A stretch of DNA of 5,546 bases from Treponema sp. UBA3662. GTDB lineage: Bacteria > Spirochaetota > Spirochaetia > Treponematales > Treponemataceae. The notes beneath the pieces were generated by a model. That model saw only the letters and a program-made list of their open reading frames with translations, did no database searches and was not told the DNA's origin. The position numbers and the translations under genes were made by a program. The stretch spans positions 1-5,546 of the forward strand of contig DFJV01000041.1 of assembly GCA_002373205.1 (NCBI GenBank). Direction: 5' to 3'. Shown here in pieces: positions 1 to 5,040 of this stretch (position 1 is its first letter; each line of letters begins with the position of its first letter).

Positions 1-563
1 GTTCATGGAAAGACACCCAGGAACAGGTGAACGTCTACAAGTACATAATCCTCATGGCAATGCTCTTGGTATTCGGAGTAATGGCCGCAACATACGAAAG
101 CTTCAAGGCACCGCTAATCAACATGTTCACAATTCCCTTCCTTGCAATTGGCGTTATCATAATCTACAAAATCACAGGCCAGGCAATTTCCATGATGAGC
201 GCAATCGGCCTTATCATGCTGGTAGGCATCGTAGTAAACAACGGAATCATTCTTGTTGACTACACCAACCTCCTCATGAACCGCGGAATGAAAATAAAAG
301 AAGCCTGTTACAAAGCGGGAACAAGCCGCCTTCGTCCGGTTCTTATGACAACGCTCACAACAATACTCGGCATGATTCCAATGTGCTTTGCAACAAGCGG
401 AAGCGCCGGCATGGTTCAGCCAATCGGTGTTGCTGTCGTTGGAGGCCTTACATCTTCAACCTTCATCACGCTCTTCTTTATCCCGGTCTTGTATTCGCTC
501 ATTATGAAAGAAAAAAAGCCGGCAGACAGCACAATCAAAATAAATTACGACGGAGAATTTTAA
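1..563 (+). CDS. RND-family efflux permease, C-terminal part (5' end outside window)
   Basis: This is the last ~186 residues of a proton-driven inner-membrane RND pump (AcrB/MexB-like), which exports small molecules with a periplasmic adaptor and an outer-membrane channel. The frame is open to the left edge; the GTG at 27 is an internal valine, because in-frame codons (S-W-K-D-T-Q-E-Q) precede it, so no start is visible. Five hydrophobic segments match RND transmembrane helices 8-12. Family hallmarks are ESFKAP after the first helix, GLIMLVGIVVNNGIILVDY, then RLRPVLMTTLTTILGMIP and a GG-containing last helix ending in FFIPVLYSL. It ends with a short charged tail. The substrate cannot be told: the porter domains that determine it are missing, and the proton-relay residues lie upstream. 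The next gene overlaps the stop codon by one base, implying one transcript. Family assignment is secure; subfamily (HAE-1-like) is inferred. Confidence 0.95.
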   Translation, partial: SWKDTQEQVNVYKYIILMAMLLVFGVMAATYESFKAPLINMFTIPFLAIGVIIIYKITGQAISMMSAIGLIMLVGIVVNNGIILVDYTNLLMNRGMKIKEACYKAGTSRLRPVLMTTLTTILGMIPMCFATSGSAGMVQPIGVAVVGGLTSSTFITLFFIPVLYSLIMKEKKPADSTIKINYDGEF

Positions 564-847
564 TGTACCGAGTGGAAATTATTTCAAACAAATCCGTACA
601 GGAAGACATAACGGACGCACTGGAAGTTAACGTGCCAAGCATTTTGTACACAATCATTCCCCTTGCATACGGACGCGGCGGCAGCGACTACAAGCTCGGA
701 AACCCCACATGGCCAGAAACAAATTTTGTCCTCGTAAGCTATGTGCAGGATTCAGAAATCAAAAAAGTCCGGCAAGTAATTGCGGCAGTAAAAGAAAAAT
801 TCAAAAACGAAGGAATAAAAATTTTCACGATTAAATCGGAAGAATAA
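563..847 (+). CDS. Small PII-like protein associated with RND transporter (PG0541-type)
   Basis: A 94-residue soluble protein with no signal peptide or membrane segment. Its ATG shares one base with the RND stop (TAATG), and GGAGA at 552-556 lies six bases upstream, which fixes this start; the same frame is open further upstream, but that part is only a shadow of the RND gene. The sequence opens with a beta-strand-like YRVEIISNKSVQEDI, has a central glycine-rich loop (YGRGGSDYKLGNPTWPETNF), then a second strand (VLVSYV) and a helix ending in EGIKIFTI. This beta-alpha-beta pattern with a WPE-N-F core matches, from memory, the PG0541 family, PII-like proteins encoded next to RND pumps in Bacteroidetes and spirochaetes. 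A role as a cytoplasmic sensor or regulator of the pump is inferred from fold and position. No function is proven and no ligand can be read from the sequence. Confidence 0.85.
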   Translation: MYRVEIISNKSVQEDITDALEVNVPSILYTIIPLAYGRGGSDYKLGNPTWPETNFVLVSYVQDSEIKKVRQVIAAVKEKFKNEGIKIFTIKSEE

Positions 848-887
848 TTTTTTTTTTCTATTTCTGGAGCAAAGGCCATTTTCAACT

Positions 888-910
888 GTGTCCGGCACTC
901 CGTGTCCGGC
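888..910. repeat. Short tandem direct repeat GTGTCCGGC
   Basis: The 9-mer GTGTCCGGC occurs at 888-896 and 902-910 with five bases between the copies (14-base period). It may be the remains of a dispersed intergenic element. No function can be inferred. Confidence 0.5.
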
Positions 911-942
911 CAGACCTCCGCAGCATTTTACCCTATCCTAGA

Positions 943-969
943 ACAATAGCGCCAAGGAGGGCGCGTTGT
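943..969. repeat. Imperfect hairpin with AAGGAG loop
   Basis: GCGCC (949-953) pairs with GGCGC (960-964) around the loop AAGGAG. After a small asymmetric internal loop the stem continues as ACAA (943-946) with TTGT (966-969). The loop and its closing CC/GG resemble those of the hairpin at 1011-1044 (ACGGAG), so the two may be related elements. Confidence 0.55.
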
Positions 970-988
970 ATCTTAGCAAACGGAACTG

Positions 989-1011
989 GTCAGTTTTCGA
1001 AGAAAACTGAC
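989..1011. repeat. Perfect 10-bp inverted repeat with 3-nt loop
   Basis: GTCAGTTTTC (989-998) is exactly complementary to GAAAACTGAC (1002-1011) around a GAA loop. It abuts and shares one base with the next hairpin. No T-tract follows on the plus strand, so it is not a textbook terminator, but it could contribute to 3'-end formation or be part of a REP-like cluster. Confidence 0.7.
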
Positions 1012-1044
1012 GGGATAAAATGCCACGGAGGGCATTTTATCCCG
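1011..1044. repeat. Perfect 14-bp inverted repeat with 6-nt loop
   Basis: CGGGATAAAATGCC (1011-1024) pairs perfectly with GGCATTTTATCCCG (1031-1044) around the loop ACGGAG. It is the strongest perfect stem in this spacer and sits between convergent genes, where a bidirectional terminator would be expected. However, no T-run follows the base of the stem on either strand. A repeat element or a mRNA 3'-end stabiliser is equally plausible. Confidence 0.75.
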
Positions 1045-1123
1045 CTTTCCAGGGTTCCGGCTTCCGCCTCCATTGCCTAACGGCAACGCGTTCCGCGCCC
1101 TTCCAATCGGGGCTAGGCTTAAT
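1045..1123 (-). repeat. Multi-hairpin GC-rich element just past the 3' end of rnhA
   Basis: Read on the minus strand, downstream of the rnhA stop, this stretch contains consecutive small stems: CGCG-GAA-CGCG (1087-1097), TTGCC-GTTA-GGCAA (1073-1086) and GGC-GGAA-GCC. It is flanked by TAGCCCCGATTGG on one side and by the 1011-1044 stem on the other. This general layout recalls dispersed intergenic elements I know from Bacteroidetes and treponeme genomes, but that resemblance is from memory and unverified. It would be included in any rnhA transcript that reads past the stop. Confidence 0.35.
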
Positions 1124-1142
1124 TTGCATTCATCGTTAACAG

Positions 1143-1580
1143 TCACTCAAATTTGGCAATCTCCATCTGGCAAAGCTGGTCACACACTTCGTTGTATTCA
1201 ACACCGGCGTGCCCCTTTACCCACTTCCATTCAACATCAAGGGAATTGTAAAGAGTATCCAACTGAACCCAAAGATCCTGATTCAGCACAGGCTTCTTTG
1301 CCGCAGTCCTCCAGCCGTTCTTCTTCCAGTTTTTAATCCAGGAAGTAATTCCGTTCTTTACATACTGGCTGTCGGAATACACAACAATTTTCCGCCCCTC
1401 AAGCGCAACAGCCTGCAAAGCTTCTATAGCCGCACTAAGCTCCATGCGGTTGTTGGTAGTCTGCTTCTCGCCACCGCTAAGCTTCCTAACTTTCTCTCCA
1501 TCTATTACAACACAACCCCAGCCCCCAGGCCCAGGATTCCCATGGCAGCCGCCATCCGTATAAATAACAATTTCATCCAT
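1143..1580 (-). CDS. rnhA: Ribonuclease HI
   Basis: This enzyme cuts the RNA strand of RNA-DNA hybrids in the cytoplasm, removing R-loops and primers; it needs a divalent metal. The 145-residue product is close to the usual ~150. All catalytic residues are present: D9 in YTDGGCHGNPGPGGWG, E47 in TTNNRMEL, D70 in YSDSQYV and D134 in NEVCDQL, with the supporting histidine H124 in KGHAGVEYN. The basic W-rich loop WIKNWKKNGWRT (81-92) matches the substrate-binding handle region of bacterial type 1 enzymes. The start was set at 1580: MDEIVIYTDGG is the normal family N-terminus, and a promoter-like TTGAAA-17-TAGAAT occupies the 13 codons back to the alternative ATG at 1619; another ATG lies at 1589. 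The gene is a single unit, divergent from ribD and convergent with the RND operon. Identification is very secure; the start is moderately secure. Confidence 0.95.
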   Translation of the reverse strand: MDEIVIYTDGGCHGNPGPGGWGCVVIDGEKVRKLSGGEKQTTNNRMELSAAIEALQAVALEGRKIVVYSDSQYVKNGITSWIKNWKKNGWRTAAKKPVLNQDLWVQLDTLYNSLDVEWKWVKGHAGVEYNEVCDQLCQMEIAKFE

Positions 1581-1587
1581 GCCCGCC

Positions 1588-1616
1588 ATTCTACCGCAAA
1601 AGCACTTATCTTTCAA
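1588..1616 (-). promoter_or_regulatory. Predicted rnhA promoter (leaderless)
   Basis: On the minus strand, TTGAAA (1616-1611) and TAGAAT (1593-1588) are separated by exactly 17 bases, each one mismatch from the sigma-70 consensus. The -10 hexamer ends seven bases before the ATG at 1580, which would place the transcription start at or next to the A of the start codon. No Shine-Dalgarno sequence is present, consistent with a leaderless message. If this promoter is real, the longer reading frame starting at 1619 cannot be translated from it. Confidence 0.6.
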
Positions 1617-1640
1617 CATTCCGCAAAAAACAAAACTCCG

Positions 1641-1663
1641 TTCCCTGAGCCTGTCGAAGGGAA
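1641..1663. repeat. Dispersed-repeat-like inverted repeat (CCTGAGCCTGTCGAAGG core)
   Basis: TTCCCT (1641-1646) and AGGGAA (1658-1663) flank GAGCCTGTCGA. The core closely matches a short palindromic sequence that I recall recurring in intergenic regions of many unrelated bacterial genomes. It lies just upstream of the rnhA promoter. Confidence 0.6.
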
Positions 1664-1665
1664 CA

Positions 1666-1740
1666 CCCCTAAAAAAAACATTTGTTGAGAATTGGGGTTC
1701 TTAGGGGCCATGTTGCTCAACGTATCGCAACATGCCTAAG
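1666..1740. repeat. Overlapping inverted repeats with alternative pairings
   Basis: CCCCTAA (1666-1672) is complementary to TTAGGGG (1701-1707). The overlapping CTTAGG (1700-1705) can instead pair with CCTAAG (1735-1740), continuing after a three-base bulge as CATGTTGC (1709-1716) with GCAACATG (1727-1734) around a ten-base loop. The second structure has 14 pairs and is stronger. The two are mutually exclusive. The stretch lies between the divergent promoters, so neither predicted transcript contains it. Confidence 0.55.
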
Positions 1741-1756
1741 CCGTGCCCAGGGATGA

Positions 1757-1779
1757 GACGGTAGCAAGTGCGTACCGTC
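1757..1779. repeat. 7-bp inverted repeat
   Basis: GACGGTA (1757-1763) pairs with TACCGTC (1773-1779) around a nine-base loop. It lies between the hairpin ending at 1740 and the large palindrome starting at 1797. It could be an operator-like site or another part of a repeat cluster; nothing in the sequence decides. Confidence 0.5.
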
Positions 1780-1796
1780 GAAGGTGGTTTGGAGGG

Positions 1797-1946
1797 CAGG
1801 AAAACAGTTTTGAGCGCAACGGGAAGAAAAATATGGCTGAAAATTCATTTGCGCGGAGCGAACGAAGTGAGCGAAAGTCCTATTACCGCGCACCATGAAT
1901 TTTCAGACAGATTTTTCTGGTAGTGGAGCCCAAAACTGTTTTCCTG
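1797..1946. repeat. Large nested inverted repeat (~150 nt, 42 bp)
   Basis: Four complementary blocks are nested in order: CAGGAAAACAGTTTTG (1797-1812) with 1931-1946 (16 bp, perfect); AGAAAAAT (1825-1832) with 1911-1918 (8 bp); CTGAAAATTCAT (1837-1848) with 1895-1906 (12 bp, perfect); and GCGCGG (1851-1856) with 1886-1891 (6 bp). The internal loops are symmetric (12 by 12 and 4 by 4) except the innermost (2 by 3). The terminal loop carries GAGCGA twice in GAGCGAACGAAGTGAGCGA. No open frame of note lies inside. It ends eight bases before the -35 of the ribD promoter, so that promoter would not transcribe it. A MITE or REP-like insertion, a small-RNA gene or a cruciform-forming site are all possible. 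No flanking target duplication is apparent. Confidence 0.8.
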
Positions 1947-1954
1947 ACTCTCCC

Positions 1955-1981
1955 TTGACAAACAGTTTAATTTGATATAAA
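1955..1981 (+). promoter_or_regulatory. Predicted ribD operon promoter
   Basis: A perfect TTGACA (1955-1960) is followed after 15 bases by TATAAA (1976-1981). The spacer is shorter than the usual 17; an alternative -10, TAAAAC at 1978-1983, has ideal spacing but a poorer sequence. The ATG of ribD is only ten bases past TATAAA, giving a predicted leader of about 2-4 nt and no Shine-Dalgarno site. No other promoter is apparent for the operon. Confidence 0.6.
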
Positions 1982-1991
1982 ACTATTCTGA

Positions 1992-3197
1992 ATGGAAAAT
2001 AATTTTATATCAAACCATTTTGAAGATTGCCACGCATCCTGCCAAGATGAATGTGACGAATACTTCATGGACATGGCCATTAAAGAAGCTCAAAAGGGAG
2101 AAGGCTTTGCCCATCCCAATCCTCTTGTTGGAGCCGTCATCGTAAAAGAGGGCAAGATTCTTGCAAAGGGCTACCACCGCAAATACGGTGACCTTCACGC
2201 AGAACGCGATGCCTTAAAAAATGCGGCAGAATCAAATGCAGACGTAAAAGGCGCAACCATCTACGTAACGCTTGAACCCTGCTGCCACACAGGAAAGCAG
2301 CCGCCCTGCACCCAGGCCATAATTCAAAGCGGAATAAGTCGTGTTGTAACAGGAAGCAAAGATCCAAATCCCTTGGTAAACGGAAAAGGAATCGAAGAGC
2401 TAAAAAAAGCCGGCATTCAAGTCCGCGAAAACGTTCTAAAAGACAAATGCGACGCCCTCAATGAAATTTTCTTCTATTATTTACAGACAAAAAAGCCCTA
2501 CGTCATTTTAAAATATGCCTGCACCGCAGACGGAAAGACTGCCCTTGATTCAGGAAAGCAGGAATGGATAAGCTCACAAAAATCAAGGGAAAACGTTCAC
2601 AGGACAAGGGCAAACGTAATGGCCGTAATGGTGGGCGTAAACACCGTACTGGCCGACAACCCAAAGCTAACGGTCCGCATTAACGACGGCAAAAAACACT
2701 TCCAGCCGCTAAGGATTGTTGCAGACTCCCACCTAAGGATTCCCCTTGATGCAGAGCTTGTTACAAGTGCAAAAGAAATACCTGTCATCCTTTGCTGCAT
2801 AAAAGAACTGAATGAAGAAGAAGAAAAAAAGAAAGCCATACTCTTGGACAAAGGCATTCAAATCATACAGACAAGCCAAAACGAACACGGCCGCATAAAC
2901 TTGGAAGAGCTCATGGTCATACTGGGACAAAAAGGCATAGACAGCATACTTGTAGAAAGCGGAGGAACCCTAACCGCAAACTTTTTGTTTCCTCCATGCG
3001 CACAGAAAATTCAATGCTACCTTTGCCCCAAAATTTTCGGGCAAAGCAGGTACACACCGGTATCTGGCCTTGGGGCAAAAGACATTGGCGACACTGTAAA
3101 ACTTTCACGTCCGTCTGTCACATTTTTTGAAGACGACCTATTGCTTGAATACAAGGTGCTGCCAGCAAAGACGCAGGCTTCATCAGGAGAACTTTAA
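1992..3197 (+). CDS. ribD: Bifunctional riboflavin biosynthesis protein RibD (deaminase/reductase)
   Basis: RibD carries out steps two and three of the pyrimidine branch in the cytoplasm: zinc-dependent deamination of the GTP cyclohydrolase II product, then NADPH-dependent reduction of its ribose side chain. The 401 residues contain an N-terminal cytidine-deaminase-like domain (about 22-165) with PNPLVGAVIV (42-51), H69-A-E71 and P96-C97-C98-H99 to P104-P105-C106, so zinc ligands H69, C97 and C106 and the proton-shuttling E71 are intact. The C-terminal reductase domain (about 168-385) begins at PYVILKYACTADGK, has VGVNTVLADNPKLTVR, and ends with ILVESGGTL. A TGA directly precedes the ATG at 1992, so the frame cannot start earlier. 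The next ATG (codon 26) would remove the conserved D-E-Y-F before M26 and has no Shine-Dalgarno site. The resulting ~21-residue N-terminal extension holds three cysteines spaced CX3CX3C. First gene of the operon. Confidence 0.97.
   Translation: MENNFISNHFEDCHASCQDECDEYFMDMAIKEAQKGEGFAHPNPLVGAVIVKEGKILAKGYHRKYGDLHAERDALKNAAESNADVKGATIYVTLEPCCHTGKQPPCTQAIIQSGISRVVTGSKDPNPLVNGKGIEELKKAGIQVRENVLKDKCDALNEIFFYYLQTKKPYVILKYACTADGKTALDSGKQEWISSQKSRENVHRTRANVMAVMVGVNTVLADNPKLTVRINDGKKHFQPLRIVADSHLRIPLDAELVTSAKEIPVILCCIKELNEEEEKKKAILLDKGIQIIQTSQNEHGRINLEELMVILGQKGIDSILVESGGTLTANFLFPPCAQKIQCYLCPKIFGQSRYTPVSGLGAKDIGDTVKLSRPSVTFFEDDLLLEYKVLPAKTQASSGEL
3185..3190 (+). promoter_or_regulatory. Ribosome binding site of ribE
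   Basis: AGGAGA lies inside the end of ribD, six bases before the ribE ATG, whose first base is the last base of the ribD stop (TAATG). This supports translational coupling between the two genes. Confidence 0.8.
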
Positions 3198-3832
3198 TGT
3201 TCACAGGGCTGGTAGAAGCGCAGGGTAAAATCACAAGCACAGAAAAAAATTCCTCTTCCTACAGAATAAAAATTGAGTGTCCCTTTGCAGAAGAATTGAC
3301 CCTTGGAGAAAGCGTTGCGGTAAACGGAATATGCCTTACGGTTAGCCAAAAAGACACAAGTTCATTTTTTGCAGACATAAGCCCGGAAACCCAAAGCAGA
3401 ACATCCCTTGCACAAGCCACGTCTTGCCCGGTAAACCTTGAGCGCGCAATGAAGGCAGACGGACGCTTCGGGGGGCACATCGTAAGCGGTCACATAGACG
3501 GCACTGCAAAATTCCTTGGTTCAAGAAAAGACGCCAATTCATTCATAATAAAAATACAGGCTCAAAAAAACATTGCCAAGTTCATCATAGAAAAAGGCTC
3601 TGTTTCAATAGACGGAATAAGCCTTACGGTTGCAAGCGTTGGACACAGCGCAAGCGGATGCGTTTTTACTGCGGCTGTGATTCCCCACACATGGGAAAAC
3701 ACAAACCTAAAACACAAGCGTCCCGGAAACCTTTTGAACATAGAATGCGATTTAGTCGGAAAATACATAGCTCATTTTGTAGATAAAAAAAATGGAGAAG
3801 AATATGGAATGCAATCCCTTTGGAAGTATTGA
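3197..3832 (+). CDS. ribE: Riboflavin synthase, alpha-chain type
   Basis: It catalyses the last step of riboflavin synthesis, dismutating two molecules of 6,7-dimethyl-8-ribityllumazine into riboflavin and the pyrimidine that RibH re-uses. The 211 residues form the typical two lumazine-binding barrels. The first (about 1-93) starts with the signature MFTGLVE and has GESVAVNGICLTV, including C46 at the reactive-cysteine position. The second (about 94-190) has GHIVSGHIDG with H99 and KGSVSIDGISLTV, then HTWENTNL. The tail from about 195 (FVDKKNGEEYG and on) is hydrophilic, as in many homologues. The gene is named ribE here as in E. coli usage; in B. subtilis it is called ribB or ribE. Its last 29 bases overlap ribBA in another frame. 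Very secure. Confidence 0.97.
   Translation: MFTGLVEAQGKITSTEKNSSSYRIKIECPFAEELTLGESVAVNGICLTVSQKDTSSFFADISPETQSRTSLAQATSCPVNLERAMKADGRFGGHIVSGHIDGTAKFLGSRKDANSFIIKIQAQKNIAKFIIEKGSVSIDGISLTVASVGHSASGCVFTAAVIPHTWENTNLKHKRPGNLLNIECDLVGKYIAHFVDKKNGEEYGMQSLWKY
3794..3797 (+). promoter_or_regulatory. Ribosome binding site deciding the ribBA start
   Basis: GGAG at 3794-3797 lies six bases before the ATG at 3804. The alternative in-frame ATG at 3792 is preceded only by an A-rich stretch without a Shine-Dalgarno match and overlaps this site, so 3804 is the better start. Confidence 0.7.
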
Positions 3833-5018
3833 ACAGGCACTGGAAGATCTTGCGGCCGGAAAAATGATAATCGTAACAGACGACGAAGACCGCGAGAACG
3901 AAGGGGACATAATCGTATCCTGCAAATTCGCAAGTCCCCAGACTGTAAACTTTATTGCAAAAAATGCCTGCGGTTTAATCTGCATGCCGGTAAGCAAAAA
4001 GGTCGCACAAAAATTAAACTTTGACCCAATGACTGCAAACAATACGGACAACCACTGCACAGCCTTTACAATATCCGTAGACCACGTTTCAAATTCAACA
4101 GGCATCTCCGCATTCGACAGGTCTGCAACAGCAATGGCGGTAACAAAAGATGACACCCTACCTTCCGACTTTAGAAGACCGGGGCACATGTTTCCCCTTA
4201 TTGCAAAGGAACACGGCGTTCTTGAAAGGGCAGGACACACAGAAGCAACTGTTGACCTTTGCCGTCTTGCAGGCTTACCGGAAGCAGGCCTCTGCTGCGA
4301 AATAATGAGCCAAGACGGAAGTATGGCAAGGCTCCCGGAACTTTGCGAACTTGCAAAAAAATGGGGAATGACAATTGTAAGCATCAAGCAGCTTATCGCA
4401 TACAGAAAATCCCATGAAAAAATAATCGAAATGGTGGCAAAGTCAAACCTTCCAACAAAGTACGGAATGTTCGAGCTCTACGGATTCAAGGACCTTGTAA
4501 CTGGCGAGCACCACGAGGCACTTGTAATGGGAGACATAGCGGACGGAGATCCAGTTCTTTGCAGGGTTCACAGCGAATGTCTAACAGGCGACACCTTTGG
4601 CTCTTTAAAATGCGACTGCGGGCAGCAGCTTGACCTTGCACTTAAAAAAATATCGGAAGAAGGAAGGGGCGTCCTTGTCTACCTTACCCAAGAGGGACGC
4701 GGCATTGGCATTCTTAACAAGATAAAGGCCTATGCCCTTCAGGACAAAGGCATGGACACCGTGGACGCAAACCTTGCGCTTGGTCTTCCGGAAGATGCAC
4801 GTGACTACAACGTTGGCATTCAGATTCTAAGGGACCTTGACGTAAGCAAGATAAAGCTTATGACCAACAATCCAAAAAAGATTTACGGCCTTGGCGACAA
4901 AAACTGCGGCCTTGAAATTACAGAAAGAATTCCGCTTCAGATTCAGGCTCAGAAATTCGACTCATTCTATCTTGAAACAAAAATGAAGAGGATGGGGCAT
5001 CTACTCAACAATATCTAA
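3804..5018 (+). CDS. ribBA: Bifunctional DHBP synthase / GTP cyclohydrolase II (RibBA)
   Basis: This fusion makes both precursors of riboflavin. The N-terminal half (about 1-203) is 3,4-dihydroxy-2-butanone 4-phosphate synthase, acting on ribulose 5-phosphate: it has DDEDRENEGD (26-35), STGISAFDR (98-106, with S98 where T is usual) and RPGHMFPL to ERAGHTEATVD with H145. The C-terminal half (about 206-404) is GTP cyclohydrolase II: zinc ligands C259, C270 and C272 in SECLTGDTFGSLKCDCG, QEGRGIGILNK (296-306), Y310, and D331 and R333 in EDARDY. Their spacing equals that of E. coli RibA C54/C65/C67/Y105/D126/R128, so both domains look active. The 404 residues are a normal fused length. Start 3804 is chosen for its GGAG site; this gives a 29-base overlap with ribE. 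It is followed 32 bases later by ribH. Confidence 0.97.
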   Translation: MECNPFGSIEQALEDLAAGKMIIVTDDEDRENEGDIIVSCKFASPQTVNFIAKNACGLICMPVSKKVAQKLNFDPMTANNTDNHCTAFTISVDHVSNSTGISAFDRSATAMAVTKDDTLPSDFRRPGHMFPLIAKEHGVLERAGHTEATVDLCRLAGLPEAGLCCEIMSQDGSMARLPELCELAKKWGMTIVSIKQLIAYRKSHEKIIEMVAKSNLPTKYGMFELYGFKDLVTGEHHEALVMGDIADGDPVLCRVHSECLTGDTFGSLKCDCGQQLDLALKKISEEGRGVLVYLTQEGRGIGILNKIKAYALQDKGMDTVDANLALGLPEDARDYNVGIQILRDLDVSKIKLMTNNPKKIYGLGDKNCGLEITERIPLQIQAQKFDSFYLETKMKRMGHLLNNI

Positions 5019-5040
5019 GCAATTTACAAAGAAAGTATTC

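Larger units (their letters stand above)
848..1142. other. Gene-free convergent spacer rich in hairpins
   Basis: This 295-base spacer lies between the RND operon (plus strand) and the 3' end of rnhA (minus strand). No open frame here resembles a protein. It starts with a run of ten T (848-857) directly after the stop codon; only a very weak AT-rich stem precedes it, so it is not a convincing intrinsic terminator. The rest is a series of short inverted repeats, listed separately, which together could form a transcription barrier between the converging genes. Composition is more GC-rich in patches than the flanking genes, as expected for dispersed intergenic repeat elements. Confidence 0.7.

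Noticed and set aside
383..562. Longer N-terminus for the small PII-like protein
   Set aside because: The extra 60 codons overlap the RND gene out of frame and encode a basic, non-homologous stretch. The ATG at 563 has a good Shine-Dalgarno site and matches the family start.
848..857. Intrinsic terminator at the run of ten T
   Set aside because: Only a very weak AT-rich stem precedes it (CGATT/AATCG with almost no loop), so a stable terminator hairpin is missing.
1581..1619. Extended RNase HI start at 1619
   Set aside because: The extra 13 residues are not typical of the family, have no properly spaced Shine-Dalgarno site, and their codons coincide with a near-consensus promoter.
1209..1688. 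Plus-strand open frame of 159 codons
   Set aside because: It runs antisense to rnhA, and its translation has no recognisable domain. It spans the rnhA promoter and a repeat, and has no Shine-Dalgarno site. The rnhA frame has all catalytic residues.
1620..1991. CRISPR array, tRNA or attachment site in the divergent spacer
   Set aside because: The repeats are inverted and unequal rather than regularly spaced; I see no cloverleaf and no duplicated flank.
1992..2066. Radical SAM motif suggested by CX3CX3C
   Set aside because: The spacing fits only loosely (radical SAM uses CX3CX2C), and the rest of the protein is a complete deaminase-reductase with no radical SAM barrel.
3792..3803. ribBA start at ATG 3792
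   Set aside because: It has no Shine-Dalgarno site and lies directly over the GGAG that serves ATG 3804.
3752..4387. Minus-strand open frame of 211 codons
   Set aside because: It is antisense to ribBA, whose motifs cover the whole stretch; the translation is a low-complexity shadow.
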